A stretch of DNA of 64,000 nucleotides from Pholiota molesta (lineage: Eukaryota; Basidiomycota; Agaricomycetes; Agaricales; Strophariaceae), in assembly GCA_014925825.1 (NCBI GenBank), contig JACGCK010000055.1, positions 62,001-126,000 of the forward strand, in the 5' to 3' direction. The position numbers and the translations under genes are program-made. This document shows, piece by piece, positions 1 to 10,520 of this stretch (the first letter of the stretch is position 1; each line of letters begins with the position of its first letter). The notes beneath the pieces are model-generated. The model was not told the DNA's origin, did no database searches, and was given only the letters and a program-made list of their open reading frames with translations.

Positions 1-1
1 G

Positions 2-160
2 TGCGAATACTGGCATACACACTGGGCGTTCCGTGCCTCATGCAAGCCGTCGCCGTCCTACCTGTGGGAGCTCGCGCTGGTGGTGTGGCTTAGCATCCTG
101 CTGATGGGCCTGTGGCGGGATAAGTTCATGGAGATTGCAGGTCGCGTCAAGCGCTGCTAG
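2..160 (+). CDS. 3' end of an unidentified gene with a C-terminal membrane segment (partial)
   Basis: From base 2 one frame stays open to a TAG at 158-160, giving about 52 residues. It begins with an aromatic/Cys-rich stretch and ends in one hydrophobic helix (about ELALVVWLSILLMGLW) followed by a basic tail (RDKF...GRVKRC). That arrangement suits a C-terminal membrane anchor with a positively charged cytosolic end. The 5' part lies outside the window, so the family cannot be assigned. The two alternative frames contain stops. Confidence 0.4.
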   Translation, partial: CEYWHTHWAFRASCKPSPSYLWELALVVWLSILLMGLWRDKFMEIAGRVKRC

Positions 161-1996
161 CCCCGTTGTCTCTGGCTTTACGGGCTCGAGGGAAGACGAA
201 GGCGGTGGATATGAGTGTGATTATGGGAATGACGCAAGCGGGGGATCGGCGCTAGGGATCGAATCGACAATATGTCGGCCTCGCCATCATGGCTCGGGTA
301 TGAACCCTCAGGCCTCAGAGCCGCTGCAGGCCGCTGCGTGTTTACGATCCCTTCAAATCCTAATGCCTGCTGCGTACTGCACGTGGAGCGAGAGGCAACT
401 TGGAAATCTTTTGGGGAGGCCCGGGCCCGATTCCCCAAGGTGTGTTGGTGACACGATGCGCCATGACATGAAGCCTTCTTTCACATCGACACACCGACTT
501 CGGATGCCATGTGCTGTTATGTTATGCCACTGGCGTACTATCAGACGACCTTACAAGCCGGAGCTGCGAGAACAAAGAAGAACGGCCGGGCCTATCCCTC
601 GGGTTCTAATGGAATTGTTATTGGAAAATCCGGTCGCCTTGTCCCACCCACCCTCTTCTCCTCTCTTCTACATTTCGTCGGCGGTGACGGGGAGTTTCCG
701 TCTGCCTATGCCACCGCCCTATTAATGACACCCTTCTGCGTCCACGAATAAAGAACCGCGAACTGCGAGTCCACGACACGCCGAAAGGCTGTTATGACGA
801 CATTCACGTCTCGCCAATGGCCACACACGATTGTTCAGGCTACTATATAGGGCTATTATGGCCAATGCCAATGGCTATGCGTACACACGCGCAGCCAGGC
901 TCCAGGGACCAGCCGCAGTTGAGCCGCTGCCAGATCCGTCTCGGGCAGGCCCTCGGGGTGCTTGCTAAGTGACATACTTCCATGCTTCCTGCTCCCCACC
1001 AATCATCGATGCGCCCCTGCTCACCTCTCAAGCCTTATTGCATAAGCGTGTGACTGGGGCGCAATGTGCCCATACCATAGGGTATGTGAGCTAAACGCGC
1101 GCCGCTTGTTGGATGGTAGGTAAGGCTGCCGTACCTGCCCGAGGCAGGGAACTCATCGATGCACATCCGAATTCCATGATTCGCCGTAGGCCGCGGTTGG
1201 TTATCCATGTTCGTAATTGTTGAGACTTTGTAAGTATGGCAGATTCTGGATGGCTAGCTGGTCATTGTAATTTTGTATGTAATCTCGGATTTCTCGTGGA
1301 TGCACCCGCATGAGAATTCGCAGTAATTTCGCGTATGTACTTGCTTGTAAACTTATGTACTCATCGCTCGTGTTGTAGATGTACTTATGACGATATAAAT
1401 ATGTATGTAAATAGTATAATACTATCTGAATAACATTGGAAAAAGCTATTTTTATGAGGCACTGTATATAAGTGGGGACTTGAATCCTTGTTGAACTATT
1501 CAAGACAGTCAAAATTGATTTAATCTAACATCTTTATTGTAGGACATCGGATATTAAGCTGTAAGTTCTTAATTTAATGATTGCTTTCGTGTTCATCGAA
1601 GATTGATTTTACCTTGAATGTCCAAAGTCTCTATAAAATCTCGCACCAAGTACATAGGTACTGTACTTACTAGAAAGATATCGACTAGATAGCCCCTAAG
1701 CTGTCTCAATAAAGGGATCAAGCTCAAGCGCTAAAGGAATCAGAGAGCCACGAGTGATCAATCGTTAGAGTTCGTAAGAATTGTTCAAGTTCTTGTTGAG
1801 TTTCCTTGAAGACGAGTTCAAGTTCAAGACACGCACTGATGATGAGAGGTTAGCCGGCGGTACGGCCCGCTAAAGACCTAACCAATCAAATGTACACATG
1901 CTCACGTTCCCACGTGCTCGCGTGCAGCCCCGTCAACAGTTCCGGCGACGAGCGCATTACTTGCTCAACTGCGCAACCTAAACCTTCTTCGAAATC
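161..1996. other. intergenic region without a recognisable gene
   Basis: The open frames here (for example 135-725 + and 1201-1512 -) have no recognisable domain, and their composition does not look like the neighbouring genes. The left part is probably the 3' UTR of the preceding gene. The right part, just before 1997, should hold the promoter of the kinase gene. No repeat or RNA gene was recognised. Confidence 0.4.
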
Positions 1997-3838
1997 ATGG
2001 CACTCCCTCCACAGCTCCTCCACGCACTAGAAAACTTTAGGGACCAAGCCAAGGATGCGATATGGGCACTATCCGCGTGTCTGTGCCAGCAAACACCGAA
2101 GGTGAAGATCAATGGAAGAACGTGTGAGTTGTACTCGAGAACTGCGTAATGGCGCGGAGGAAAGAATCGAGACTGACACTCGGGATTGAAATGTGCAGTT
2201 CAGATTATTAAGGTCCTTGGAGAGGGCGGCTTTTCATTCGTGTATCTGGCGCAGGACGAACACAGCGGGGTAAGTCCTGAGCCAATGCTGTTCTTCCGTT
2301 ACTGCGGTGTGCTCAGGATCTAGCGCTACATATCTAGAGGCAATTCGCGTTGAAGAAAATACGGTGTCCTACCGGAGCGCAGAGCGTGAAGGAGGCGCTG
2401 AGGGAGGTGGAGGCGTATAGGAGATTCAAGTGCGTGCATCCAGACAAAGTTCTAATGACGGATGGTGTTGACGTGAGGTGGCCCACAGACATCCAAATAT
2501 CATTCGGATACTGGTGCGCAATATAACCTACAATGTATTACTGAAATTGGATCCTTACTGTGTATGATCTAGGACTCAGCCGTCGTCCAAGACCCCGAAG
2601 GCGAAGGCCAAATTGTATACTTGTTCCTTCCCCTTTATAAGGTAATTCATTTAATTGTTCTCGCCTTATATTGCTGTGTATCCGTACTCATTTATGCCTT
2701 CCGGCCCTTCAGCGCGGAAACCTACAAGATGCCATCAACGCAAATGTTGTCAACGGCCGACACTTCCCAGAACAAGACATGGTGCGCCTCTTCCGCGGCA
2801 CCTGCCTTGCCGTGCGCGCTATGCACGAATACCGGCCCACGACACCGCAGTCCGCCGTCGCCTCGAAGAAGGCCGCTGCAGACGCTGCCAATGGAAAATC
2901 CAAGCGGGGGAAAGCCGCCGAGGACGACGAGGAGGACAACGATGAGCGCTTTCCGCAGGCGGAGGGCGATGCTGAGGGCGGGTACTCGTATGACGGCGCG
3001 TCAGCGAGCGTACCGCTGGTGACGCGGCACCAGATGGACGAGGACGGAGAGGTAGTGTTTGATGGCGACGAAGAGGTGATACATGCACTGCAGGAAGGGG
3101 CCGCGCTAGAGGTGGTGCCCTACGCGCATCGAGATCTCAAACCTGGGTCCGTTCGATTCCTTGCCTACATCTTCTGGTCATTGCTGAACGAATGAATGAA
3201 TGATTTAGCAACATCATGATCGCCGATGATGGGAAGACGCCCATTCTAATGGATTTCGGAAGTACGATGCTGGCGCGGGTACATATTGAGAATCGATCGC
3301 AGGCTTTGTTACAACAGGTATGCTCGATTTTAGCCCGGTGGAAAATCTTGAATGTGGGCTCATTGGTCGGCAGGATATCGCAGCAGAGCAGAGTACGATG
3401 GCATATCGCGCACCTGAGCTTTTCGATGTCAAGACGGGGCAAACTATAGATGAGAAAGTGGACATCTGGGTTCGTCCTTGTTCGGCTTACAACCTCGGCG
3501 CAAGATCTAAATGCATTTTAATTTATCTGTCTAGTCCTTGGGCTGCACATTATACGCCCTTGCATATTCGCACTCACCCTTCGAGAATACTCAAACGACA
3601 GAGCAGGGTGGTTCAATAGCCATGGCCGTGCTGAATGCGCAGTATAAGCATCCACAGTCCGCGTACTCGCAAGGACTGAAAAACCTCATCGACAGCATGC
3701 TCAAAGTGAATCCGACTGAGCGACCGGATATTAACCAGGTGAGCTGTCCACCTTTTCGTTCTCGTCTTTTGAGGTGCTGATCGCCCACGCCTGTAGGTTA
3801 TCGCACTGACTGATAGGGTCATACAAAGTCTGTCATGA
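1997..3838 (+). CDS. ENV7: Serine/threonine protein kinase, STK16/Env7-like (NAK family)
   Basis: Ten exons (about 1997-2123, 2199-2269, 2338-2429, 2489-2513, 2573-2641, 2713-3146, 3209-3317, 3374-3469, 3535-3738, 3797-3838) with GT-AG introns give about 422 residues. Visible kinase motifs are the Gly-rich loop LGEGGFSFVY, the catalytic Lys in FALKK, HRDLKPGN, DFG in MDFGS, APE in YRAPELFD and the DIWSLGC helix. This set matches the STK16/Env7 branch. Yeast Env7 is a palmitoylated vacuolar-membrane kinase that acts in membrane fusion; the Cys pair CLC near residue 29 here could be an equivalent acylation site (inference). An acidic/lysine-rich insertion of roughly 110 residues separates helix E from the HRD loop. 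All junctions keep frame. Confidence 0.93.
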
Positions 3839-4115
3839 AGCGCTTCTGCATATATTTCTGCTGCCCTCATCGTCACTCCCTCTGCTTTTACGTTGTAACG
3901 CTCCACCTTCTTTTCCGGATTCCGCCTCTTTTGCTTATGCTTATATCTTTATTGTACCATGCGGACTTTTATACACTCCTTGAATATAATGCGGACATAT
4001 GTAGGTATCAGAACACATTGAGTGTTCCGATGATCAAAAACGAGAATCCGACCCACCCATTGTGTTGGGAGTGGTACGGCAGAAATCGCAAGCTAGACGC
4101 GAGCGCTTTGATCGG

Positions 4116-5414
4116 TCATGACGTTGAGGCAGTCTTCTTGGGACGTTTCGCAGTGCGGATGCCCTTGCTCCCCTTCGAGGTCGCCAATGCGCGCTCGCGG
4201 GCGCTTTTGGTTCGATCCGATATCGACCTCGCAATCGTTGCAAGCATATCCTTGACTTCCTCTGTAGAGATTTCTTGCGTTGGTGAGTCGGTCGAGGTAA
4301 TGACTTCAATCGTATCGCTTTCTATCTTTTTGTTCTTTGGTTTCCGTTGTTTTTTGGGTGGTGAAGAGTCGTTGGGCATTGGCGACGAGGTGGTAGCGAA
4401 TTCTTGTTCGGGCACTTGCTCAACTTTCCGCTTTTTCTTGGGTGGCGAGCTAGGTTTCGTGGGCTTCGAGGTGGTGTCAGATTTAACCTTTTCCTTTTTG
4501 CCTCTCTTTTTGGATCCAGGTCCTGATGTAGTAAGTGCCTCCGCGGATGTGGCTTCAGGATGTGAATCAGAGGGGCCAGTACCCGCTACAACCAGGGCTG
4601 AGCCTGCTTTCTTCTTCTTCTCAGCCTCTTTCGCGCGTTTGGCCTTCCTCTTTTCGCGCCGAAGCTTTAAAGAGGCGGCACGGGCTTTCTGTAAGGTTTA
4701 AGGAGAAAACGAGTTAGCGGCGCATATTTAGAATCACTCCCGCCTTCGCGAAGACGGGGGTATCGTACACACGCACCTTCTTCTCTGCGCGTTTGGACGT
4801 GGCATCTTCAGATGGAGCCAACGACAGCTTGGGCTTCTCCTCCGCACTGCGCTGAAGGATCTCCCAGGCGCTTTCTTCTGGCTCAGCCTCCGCGGCTAGA
4901 ACTTTGAACTGTCTCAAACGGCGTTCATGTGCCTATAGCGCCATACGAGAATGATAAACAAACAAGAGGATCGTGGTTAGCTAAGAATATGCACATGGAC
5001 AAGCAGAAGCGTACATGCTTTGGAAATGCGGTGCAGCTGCACCATTTTCACGCCTTTCAGCAGCTTGCCAGGGCATACGATGCAGGCTTTGACTTCGGGC
5101 TGGACAGAGACGACGTAGACGGGGTCGGCCAGCGCCTGCCCCACAGTGACGTTGGGGTCTTCGTCCTCCTCGCCTCCGCTTTCGTCACTCTCCTCTCCGT
5201 CTTCGGCTGCGCTTTCGCCACCTTCTTCTAGCTCTCCCTGGTTATCTCCGAGCTCCTCGTCTTCATTGTCGGACCCATCAGAATTGTCAGAGTCCGAAGC
5301 GGACTCCTCCGAATCAGTGTCGTGCATGCCCAGAATCTCCTTCATGTCTTCGTCCAATCCAAGCTCCTCCTCTTCTTCCTTCTTTCTGCGACGCTTTTCT
5401 ACGCGTTTGAACAT
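4116..5414 (-). CDS. Lysine-rich nuclear/nucleolar protein with a U1-like C2H2 zinc finger
   Basis: Three exons (5414-5019, 4932-4777, 4688-4116) give about 374 residues. The N terminus is basic (MFKRVEKRRRKK), followed by a long Asp/Glu/Ser-rich tract. A compact zinc-finger pattern follows, C-x2-C-x13-H-x5-H (CIVCPGKLLKG, then VQLHRISKAH), of the U1/JAZ spacing found in RNA-binding proteins. The C-terminal half is Lys-rich and includes PKKKRKV, identical to the classical monopartite nuclear localisation signal. I infer a nuclear, possibly ribosome-biogenesis role; I could not name the family. The first intron appears to use a GC donor (AAA|GCATGT) with a TATAG acceptor, because only this choice joins the second histidine of the finger in frame. 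No frameshift is seen. Confidence 0.78.
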
Positions 5415-6469
5415 TGTTTGGGTGTATCAGGAGAAGCGAGGGGGGCGAAAAAGAGGAGTCGTCGTGGTGTTTAGTAGAATTAGTTCTTTTGCTGCCTTTT
5501 TTCATGAATCAACCGGATACCGGCCCGATGAATCCCACGGGCGCTTGCTAGGCACAGCACGGTCTCCTGGGCGCCTGGCCTTGAGCGCTTGAGTGCTTTT
5601 CGCAATTTATTACTTGGACTTGCAACTCAGTCACAACGATCTCTAGAATATTTGCGACTGGCTCGAGCGTCTCAGCTCAAAATATCCTAAGGGAGTTCCA
5701 GCTTTTTGGGACCTCTCCATCATAGCTATAATAATATTAGCGAACGTTCACGTCTACTAGCCTAGGGCTTGGTACCAGCTCCAATGTTCCCATCGACTCT
5801 TACTTGGAGCTTATGGAAGTCGCAAAATTTTCTCCCCCTTTTGTTGGGAACCTAGAATTCCAGTCCATCTTTCGCTTATCTATCGCCTTCTATAGCGGTC
5901 GTTGCGAATCACAGAAAAATAATTGACACGAATAATGACATCGGAGACCAAGGCGAAATTGCCGGACTGATGATGCCTTACATCAGTCACCCGCAACTCA
6001 CGCTCTGCCTTCGTACTATGTATCTTACCCCCGAACAGGTACATGCCTTCTCATAACCAGAACTAAACCCAAACTAAGTCATCGAACTTTATTACCGTGT
6101 GCTTGCGAATGTCGCTTCAAACTTAAACAGTGTCTTGGACCTGCTTCGACGCGGCGTTAAGTATCGCAGATTCATTCTTAGAATTAAACGTACTGAAGGG
6201 TGCAGCAGGATGGTATCAAAGATTTACTGGAAGCAAGTATTCAATGTCTTGATACCTTATGTATAATGTATTCATAACATATCTACAACGCATTAAAACA
6301 CATTTTCAATGGCCCAAGTAACTTTCTTGGCGCCTGTAGACACGCTCACGCTATAATTAGTTTCCTTCGTTTAGGAATCTCGAAGAAGCCTGTTTGACCA
6401 TGTCATAATCCAAGGACTTTCTCGGGACCCCAAGCCAAGCAATCTATAAAACCGCACCGATCAGAATCT
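5415..6469. other. intergenic region, divergent promoters
   Basis: It lies between the zinc-finger gene (reading left) and the membrane-protein gene (reading right), so it should carry both promoters. The sequence is AT-rich, with no conserved open frame or repeat that I can see. Confidence 0.35.
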
Positions 6470-7750
6470 GTGAATGCTTTAGAATCCATGGCCGTCGACG
6501 TTATCTGCGCGTACTCCATCTCTGGGGGGTATGGGACCATTCCGCGCATGATGTACTACGTCCTGCTCATCGTTCCATTGATTTTCCATACCTCGGAGTG
6601 GCTCGTAGATGCTACGCTTGGCGCTTCCATGATATTCAGCTCGATCACCGCAGTACACGCCATGGCCTTGGCATCTACAGCGGGACGCGGGACGGTCGAC
6701 CTTGACATTATTCCGGCCTATTCAATTACGGGCATAGCCATGCTCCTCGGCGTCCCCCATCTTCTATGGTCACGGATGCTCCGAGATGCAGGACGAGCCC
6801 TCCGTATTGTCGCAATTTCATGGATTGTAGTTATGTGTGTCGGCATCCTCGCCTCGCTCGCGAGCGTCAGGCTCCTCTCTTCCTCCATCGGACAATGCGA
6901 TTCAGACCCAAGGATCAGCGCGCAACCAGCGGGCTGCACCATTACCTGCGAAATTACCCTTCCTATGCGTCGTACGCAGCAAGCCGCCCTCATCCCATTC
7001 CCCGCATACAATTCCCTTCTCAAGTGCTGGCCTATACCATTTTCTTTTATTGCGGCACTCCTCACGCTCGTCGGTCTCGCTCACGCAGCGATACGCATGC
7101 ACCCCACGGACTTCACCGAAACCTCGGTACACATACCCAGGATCAGGAGGTTCTTTCGCCGTAATAGCATCCAGAGAATGCTCCCTTATACGATGTGCGC
7201 TCCACCAATGTCTGCAGCGCTGAGTATCGCACACGTCGTATTGCTCGAGAAGATAATTCTTGGAAAGCCTGGCCTTCCCATCGGAGAAGATGTGACGGCA
7301 ATCGGCCAATGGGGGCCCTTGGTTGGATCCGCATTTGCGTTAGTGGTGTCCATCATACAATGGACTTTTTCCAACGAGGACGCTAGGAGTGAACGGAAAG
7401 CAAGCAGAGCCGACACTATGGAGACACTGACGGTACCTGGATATCAAGGAGAAAAGGACGGAACCAGTTCCAAATACAGTTCGGAACCCAGTCTGCAAAC
7501 GATCTCGTCGCAGCATGGGGCGGGAAGATTTAACCCAGATGCGTACTTCGAAGAAGGGAGCTGGTGGGGAACGGGCGCAAATGGCTTAGTTATGAATCAT
7601 CGGGGGACTACGTGGACGGTTATTGAAGGATACTTACGACGGACAAATGGACAGCTTGGTAGTGATTCTGTTAACGAATTTTCTCTACGGACACCAACTC
7701 GTACGACCACGGTTCTTCCATCGGACAACATCGGCTCTGCTAGGCATTAA
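6470..7750 (+). CDS. Unknown fungal polytopic membrane protein (about 7 TM segments)
   Basis: A single uninterrupted frame of 426 residues; a second Met six codons in is an equally possible start. Hydrophobic segments fall around residues 24-45, 48-70, 85-105, 115-140, 185-210, 245-265 and 280-305. A hydrophilic tail of about 120 residues, rich in Ser, Thr and charged residues, follows and is probably cytosolic. Several segments hold small/aromatic clusters typical of fungal integral membrane proteins, but no transporter signature or receptor motif is visible. Because pheromone genes lie 6 kb away I compared it with STE3-type pheromone receptors and saw no resemblance. It is intronless, unlike nearly all its neighbours. 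Confidence 0.7.
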   Translation: MNALESMAVDVICAYSISGGYGTIPRMMYYVLLIVPLIFHTSEWLVDATLGASMIFSSITAVHAMALASTAGRGTVDLDIIPAYSITGIAMLLGVPHLLWSRMLRDAGRALRIVAISWIVVMCVGILASLASVRLLSSSIGQCDSDPRISAQPAGCTITCEITLPMRRTQQAALIPFPAYNSLLKCWPIPFSFIAALLTLVGLAHAAIRMHPTDFTETSVHIPRIRRFFRRNSIQRMLPYTMCAPPMSAALSIAHVVLLEKIILGKPGLPIGEDVTAIGQWGPLVGSAFALVVSIIQWTFSNEDARSERKASRADTMETLTVPGYQGEKDGTSSKYSSEPSLQTISSQHGAGRFNPDAYFEEGSWWGTGANGLVMNHRGTTWTVIEGYLRRTNGQLGSDSVNEFSLRTPTRTTTVLPSDNIGSARH

Positions 7751-8390
7751 GAGCATACCAATATTTGACGGACTCGGACAATGTAGTAGAGTGTATGTAT
7801 TTGTATTTGATAGGCCAGGAGTCTCTCAGCATGTATATCCTTTTCGTCACAAAATAACAAAACAGTCGATCAAATAGCGAACGAAAAATACTCAGGTGTA
7901 CCGTAAACCTCCTGCGCGGCACTCAGGCTGCGCTATAAATAACAAGCTATCCCATCAAACGGTGGCACGCCATCTCCGAAATAGAACCTAGCAAGTTTAC
8001 CTACGACGTTCATCTCTCAGCACGTCGTGGCGTAATTACTCATAAGCCGAAGAGATGCTAATATCTCTTGCTTCGATAATTTCACATTAGGAAAATCTTC
8101 ATACTTTCTGCTGCGGCTGCGGGAATCGCCATCAGTAATCATTGCCCTAATTACCAGATAAACGCATTTCTTTTTCTTCCGCGTACAGGAATTAGCGCGA
8201 GGTGGTCCGAGAATTAGACGGACCTCATTGAATTTCTACCCCGACGTTCGAAGTTGAGGATCGGTAATCATAATGGATAAGCGAATGTCCTCAAACTTCT
8301 GGCTTCTGTGTGTCGACCTACGATATTATATATAAAGGTCGATGTTTGAGTCTGAAGGATACATGCCACAGCAGTGTCCAACGATATACG
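7751..8390. promoter_or_regulatory. intergenic region with a TATA box for the acyltransferase
   Basis: AT-rich spacer. A TATATATAAA element at about 8326-8335 lies some 60 bp before the ATG at 8391. This favours that ATG over an in-frame upstream ATG at 8310, which would sit before the TATA element. Nothing else was recognised. Confidence 0.45.
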
Positions 8391-10177
8391 ATGTCTCTTC
8401 CTCAAGAAATGCAACTCGAATTCATTCTCCCCAAACACTCTCATGCATTGCCTGGTCGCACTTGGATTCCCATCCCTCCTACCGAAATAAAATTTGAAAT
8501 TGTCCATAGTCTTTGGCAATATCCCGGCTTCTTGGACGCTGGCCGGGTTAAAAGTGCTTTGAGAATGGTTCTCGAGGACTACCCACTATGGGGGGCGCGT
8601 TTGGCGTTCGTACCTCTTACCGATGCTGCCGTCGATGCCGAGGGGCTCGAGTCCGGATGGCGGTTCGACCTGAACGACACGGAAGGCGTTCAGTTCTCTT
8701 GTGTTAGCACGCGCCACCCAGGAATCTTTCGACCTGGTTATCGGGACGACGATTTGAACCCAGGTGTGTGCTCAGCATGGCCAAAAAAATTCCCTTCATG
8801 ATAGCTGAATCAAAGACAAGACTTTTACGACGAAATTGAATTGCCGAGCCCTCATTTGCAGGGTGTCCATCCATATCCCCTCATGAAAATTAAACTAACT
8901 TATTGGGAGTTAACTGGGGATACGTCAATTACGACGTCCTATTGTCATGCCCTTGGTATGTTCTATTTGAGTCTATAATTTTATTTCTGCTAGGATTGTG
9001 GTTGGACTTAAAACAATTCTATCTCAGGTGACGCTTACACCACCATGCGGCTGATGGAGTCTTGGTCTAAATACTATCAAGGACTCTCTCCGACGTGGAA
9101 ACCGACCTTTGAAAAATACTTAACACGCAGCCCCGCGACCATGAACGCATTGCCAATGGATTACGTTTCCACTGTGATCCCTTACATAGGCTTCCTGGCT
9201 GTACCTACCCCTTGGACAATGTTCTAAACGGTCTGGCACGATTATACAAATCGAGCACAAGAATTGATTTGAAATTCACATCCAATTCGCTACATAATAT
9301 ATCGGAGATGGCTCTCAAGACCAGTCAGTGGCTTGGCGATGGTCACAAGCCCTCGCTTACTGATTCACTTGCGGCGTATCTTATCTACATTCTGCAAAAG
9401 GTATCAGACACTAAGATAGTTCAAGCTCAACAGCTATTTGGAGTGAGTTCTCGCCTTCTCTCGACGTGGGATACTCGCTCACCAAGTGTGGAAAAGTATC
9501 GGGGCATGCCAACCCCTGCAAAGACTCTTGATGCATATGCAACTCTTCCATTTACTACCGCTGGGAACTGTTTCTTAATGGTTTCCTCGAAGGAACGTCT
9601 TGATGGTACGGAGTCCGTTGGGTAAGCTGTTTTTTTGTTATAAAATAGCAGACTCATTAACAAGCCTACTCTTTCAGCAAGATTGCGTCTATCCTCAGAG
9701 GAACGATAGCAGAGCTTCGTGAACCGGAGTTATTCCAAAAAACTTTCGCAGTTCTCTCGCGTTTGTATAAACGTACAGCAGATACGTTGCGCTTTCCCTT
9801 GGAATTACCGACTGAAGTTGCCGTACAAGTAAATACCATCTCCAAGTGAGTGAATAACACTTTTGCAAAGTCCCTCAATAACCTCCTACAACAGACTTCC
9901 AGCTCTGGAGGGGCACTTTGGATATCCTGGTTGTGTTCGCATGTATCACTGGGACTCCTTCCGAAATTTCTTCGAAATTGTTCCTGCTAATCCAGTCAGA
10001 ACAGCATCGGGGAGGTGGATAACTTACGATGGAGGCGTAGACGTCTGTGTGAGGGTCAGGAGTGACCTCGCGAAGAAGTATGTCAAAACGTTGGTGGCCG
10101 ACATGGTGGCCCATGGTTTAGGTGATGCCATGGCGGCGACTGGTGCAAAGCTTCAGGACTCTGGTAGTAGGTTATAA
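8391..10177 (+). CDS. BAHD-type acyltransferase (HXXXD family), one apparent frameshift
   Basis: Five exons (8391-8763, 8821-8955, 9028-9621, 9678-9845, 9895-10177), about 517 residues. The catalytic HXXXD motif is HALGD and spans the second intron. The N terminus (MSLPQEMQLEFILPK) and the C-terminal part fit fungal O-acyltransferases that use acyl-CoA, the group annotated as transferase family or trichothecene-acetyltransferase-like. The substrate cannot be inferred. A canonical DFGWG motif is not obvious; the region has HFGYPG. The frame slips by one base between about 9170 and 9212, near a short C run, and no plausible intron repairs it. It could be a sequence error or a recent pseudogene. 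All introns have good GT-AG sites. Confidence 0.8.
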
Positions 10178-10520
10178 ATTTGCAGGTCCAATATTCAGTA
10201 CGCACCTATGTTATTTTGAAATGTGCCAGCCACTTGAACCTGACGCCCAGAGCATGTGTATCACCCCAACAAACCCCGTATTATTGCGCACTTAAATTGC
10301 ACTGTAATAGACCCTTCCTAATTTAGGAAAGTTATATCCATATTAAGTAAATCAATCAGCAATGTCCCAGCCGAATCCAGTCAGAACACCATCGTAAGAA
10401 ACTCAAAGAGAAATTATGGCGAAGTATCTTGGCCGAGGATATCATGACAGCCGGCGGCGCACAGCTCCGTGAATTCAGTACATTATAGAAGTGTAACCCT
10501 ACACGTCAAAGAAAGTAGTG
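10178..10520. repeat. degenerate copy of the acyltransferase 3' end in the spacer
   Basis: Around 10365-10490 the text resembles the end of the preceding gene: AATCCAGTCAGAACA..ATCG recurs (compare about 9990-10010), as does GAAGTAT followed by TGGCCGA, and a GGCGCACAGCT stretch resembles the gene's last codons. It is too decayed to code. It looks like the remnant of a former tandem paralog. Confidence 0.45.

Noticed and set aside
135..725. 196-codon open frame at the left end
   Set aside because: No domain, biased composition, overlaps another long frame on the opposite strand and lies in the presumed 3' UTR of the first gene.
6470..7750. Possible STE3 pheromone receptor, given the nearby pheromone genes
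   Set aside because: It has several TM segments but none of the recognisable STE3 sequence features; kept as an unknown membrane protein.
9095..9189. A 95-bp intron that would repair the acyltransferase frame
   Set aside because: It would remove sequence that looks coding (about PTFEKYLTRSPATMNALP) and its donor is poor; a single missing base fits better.
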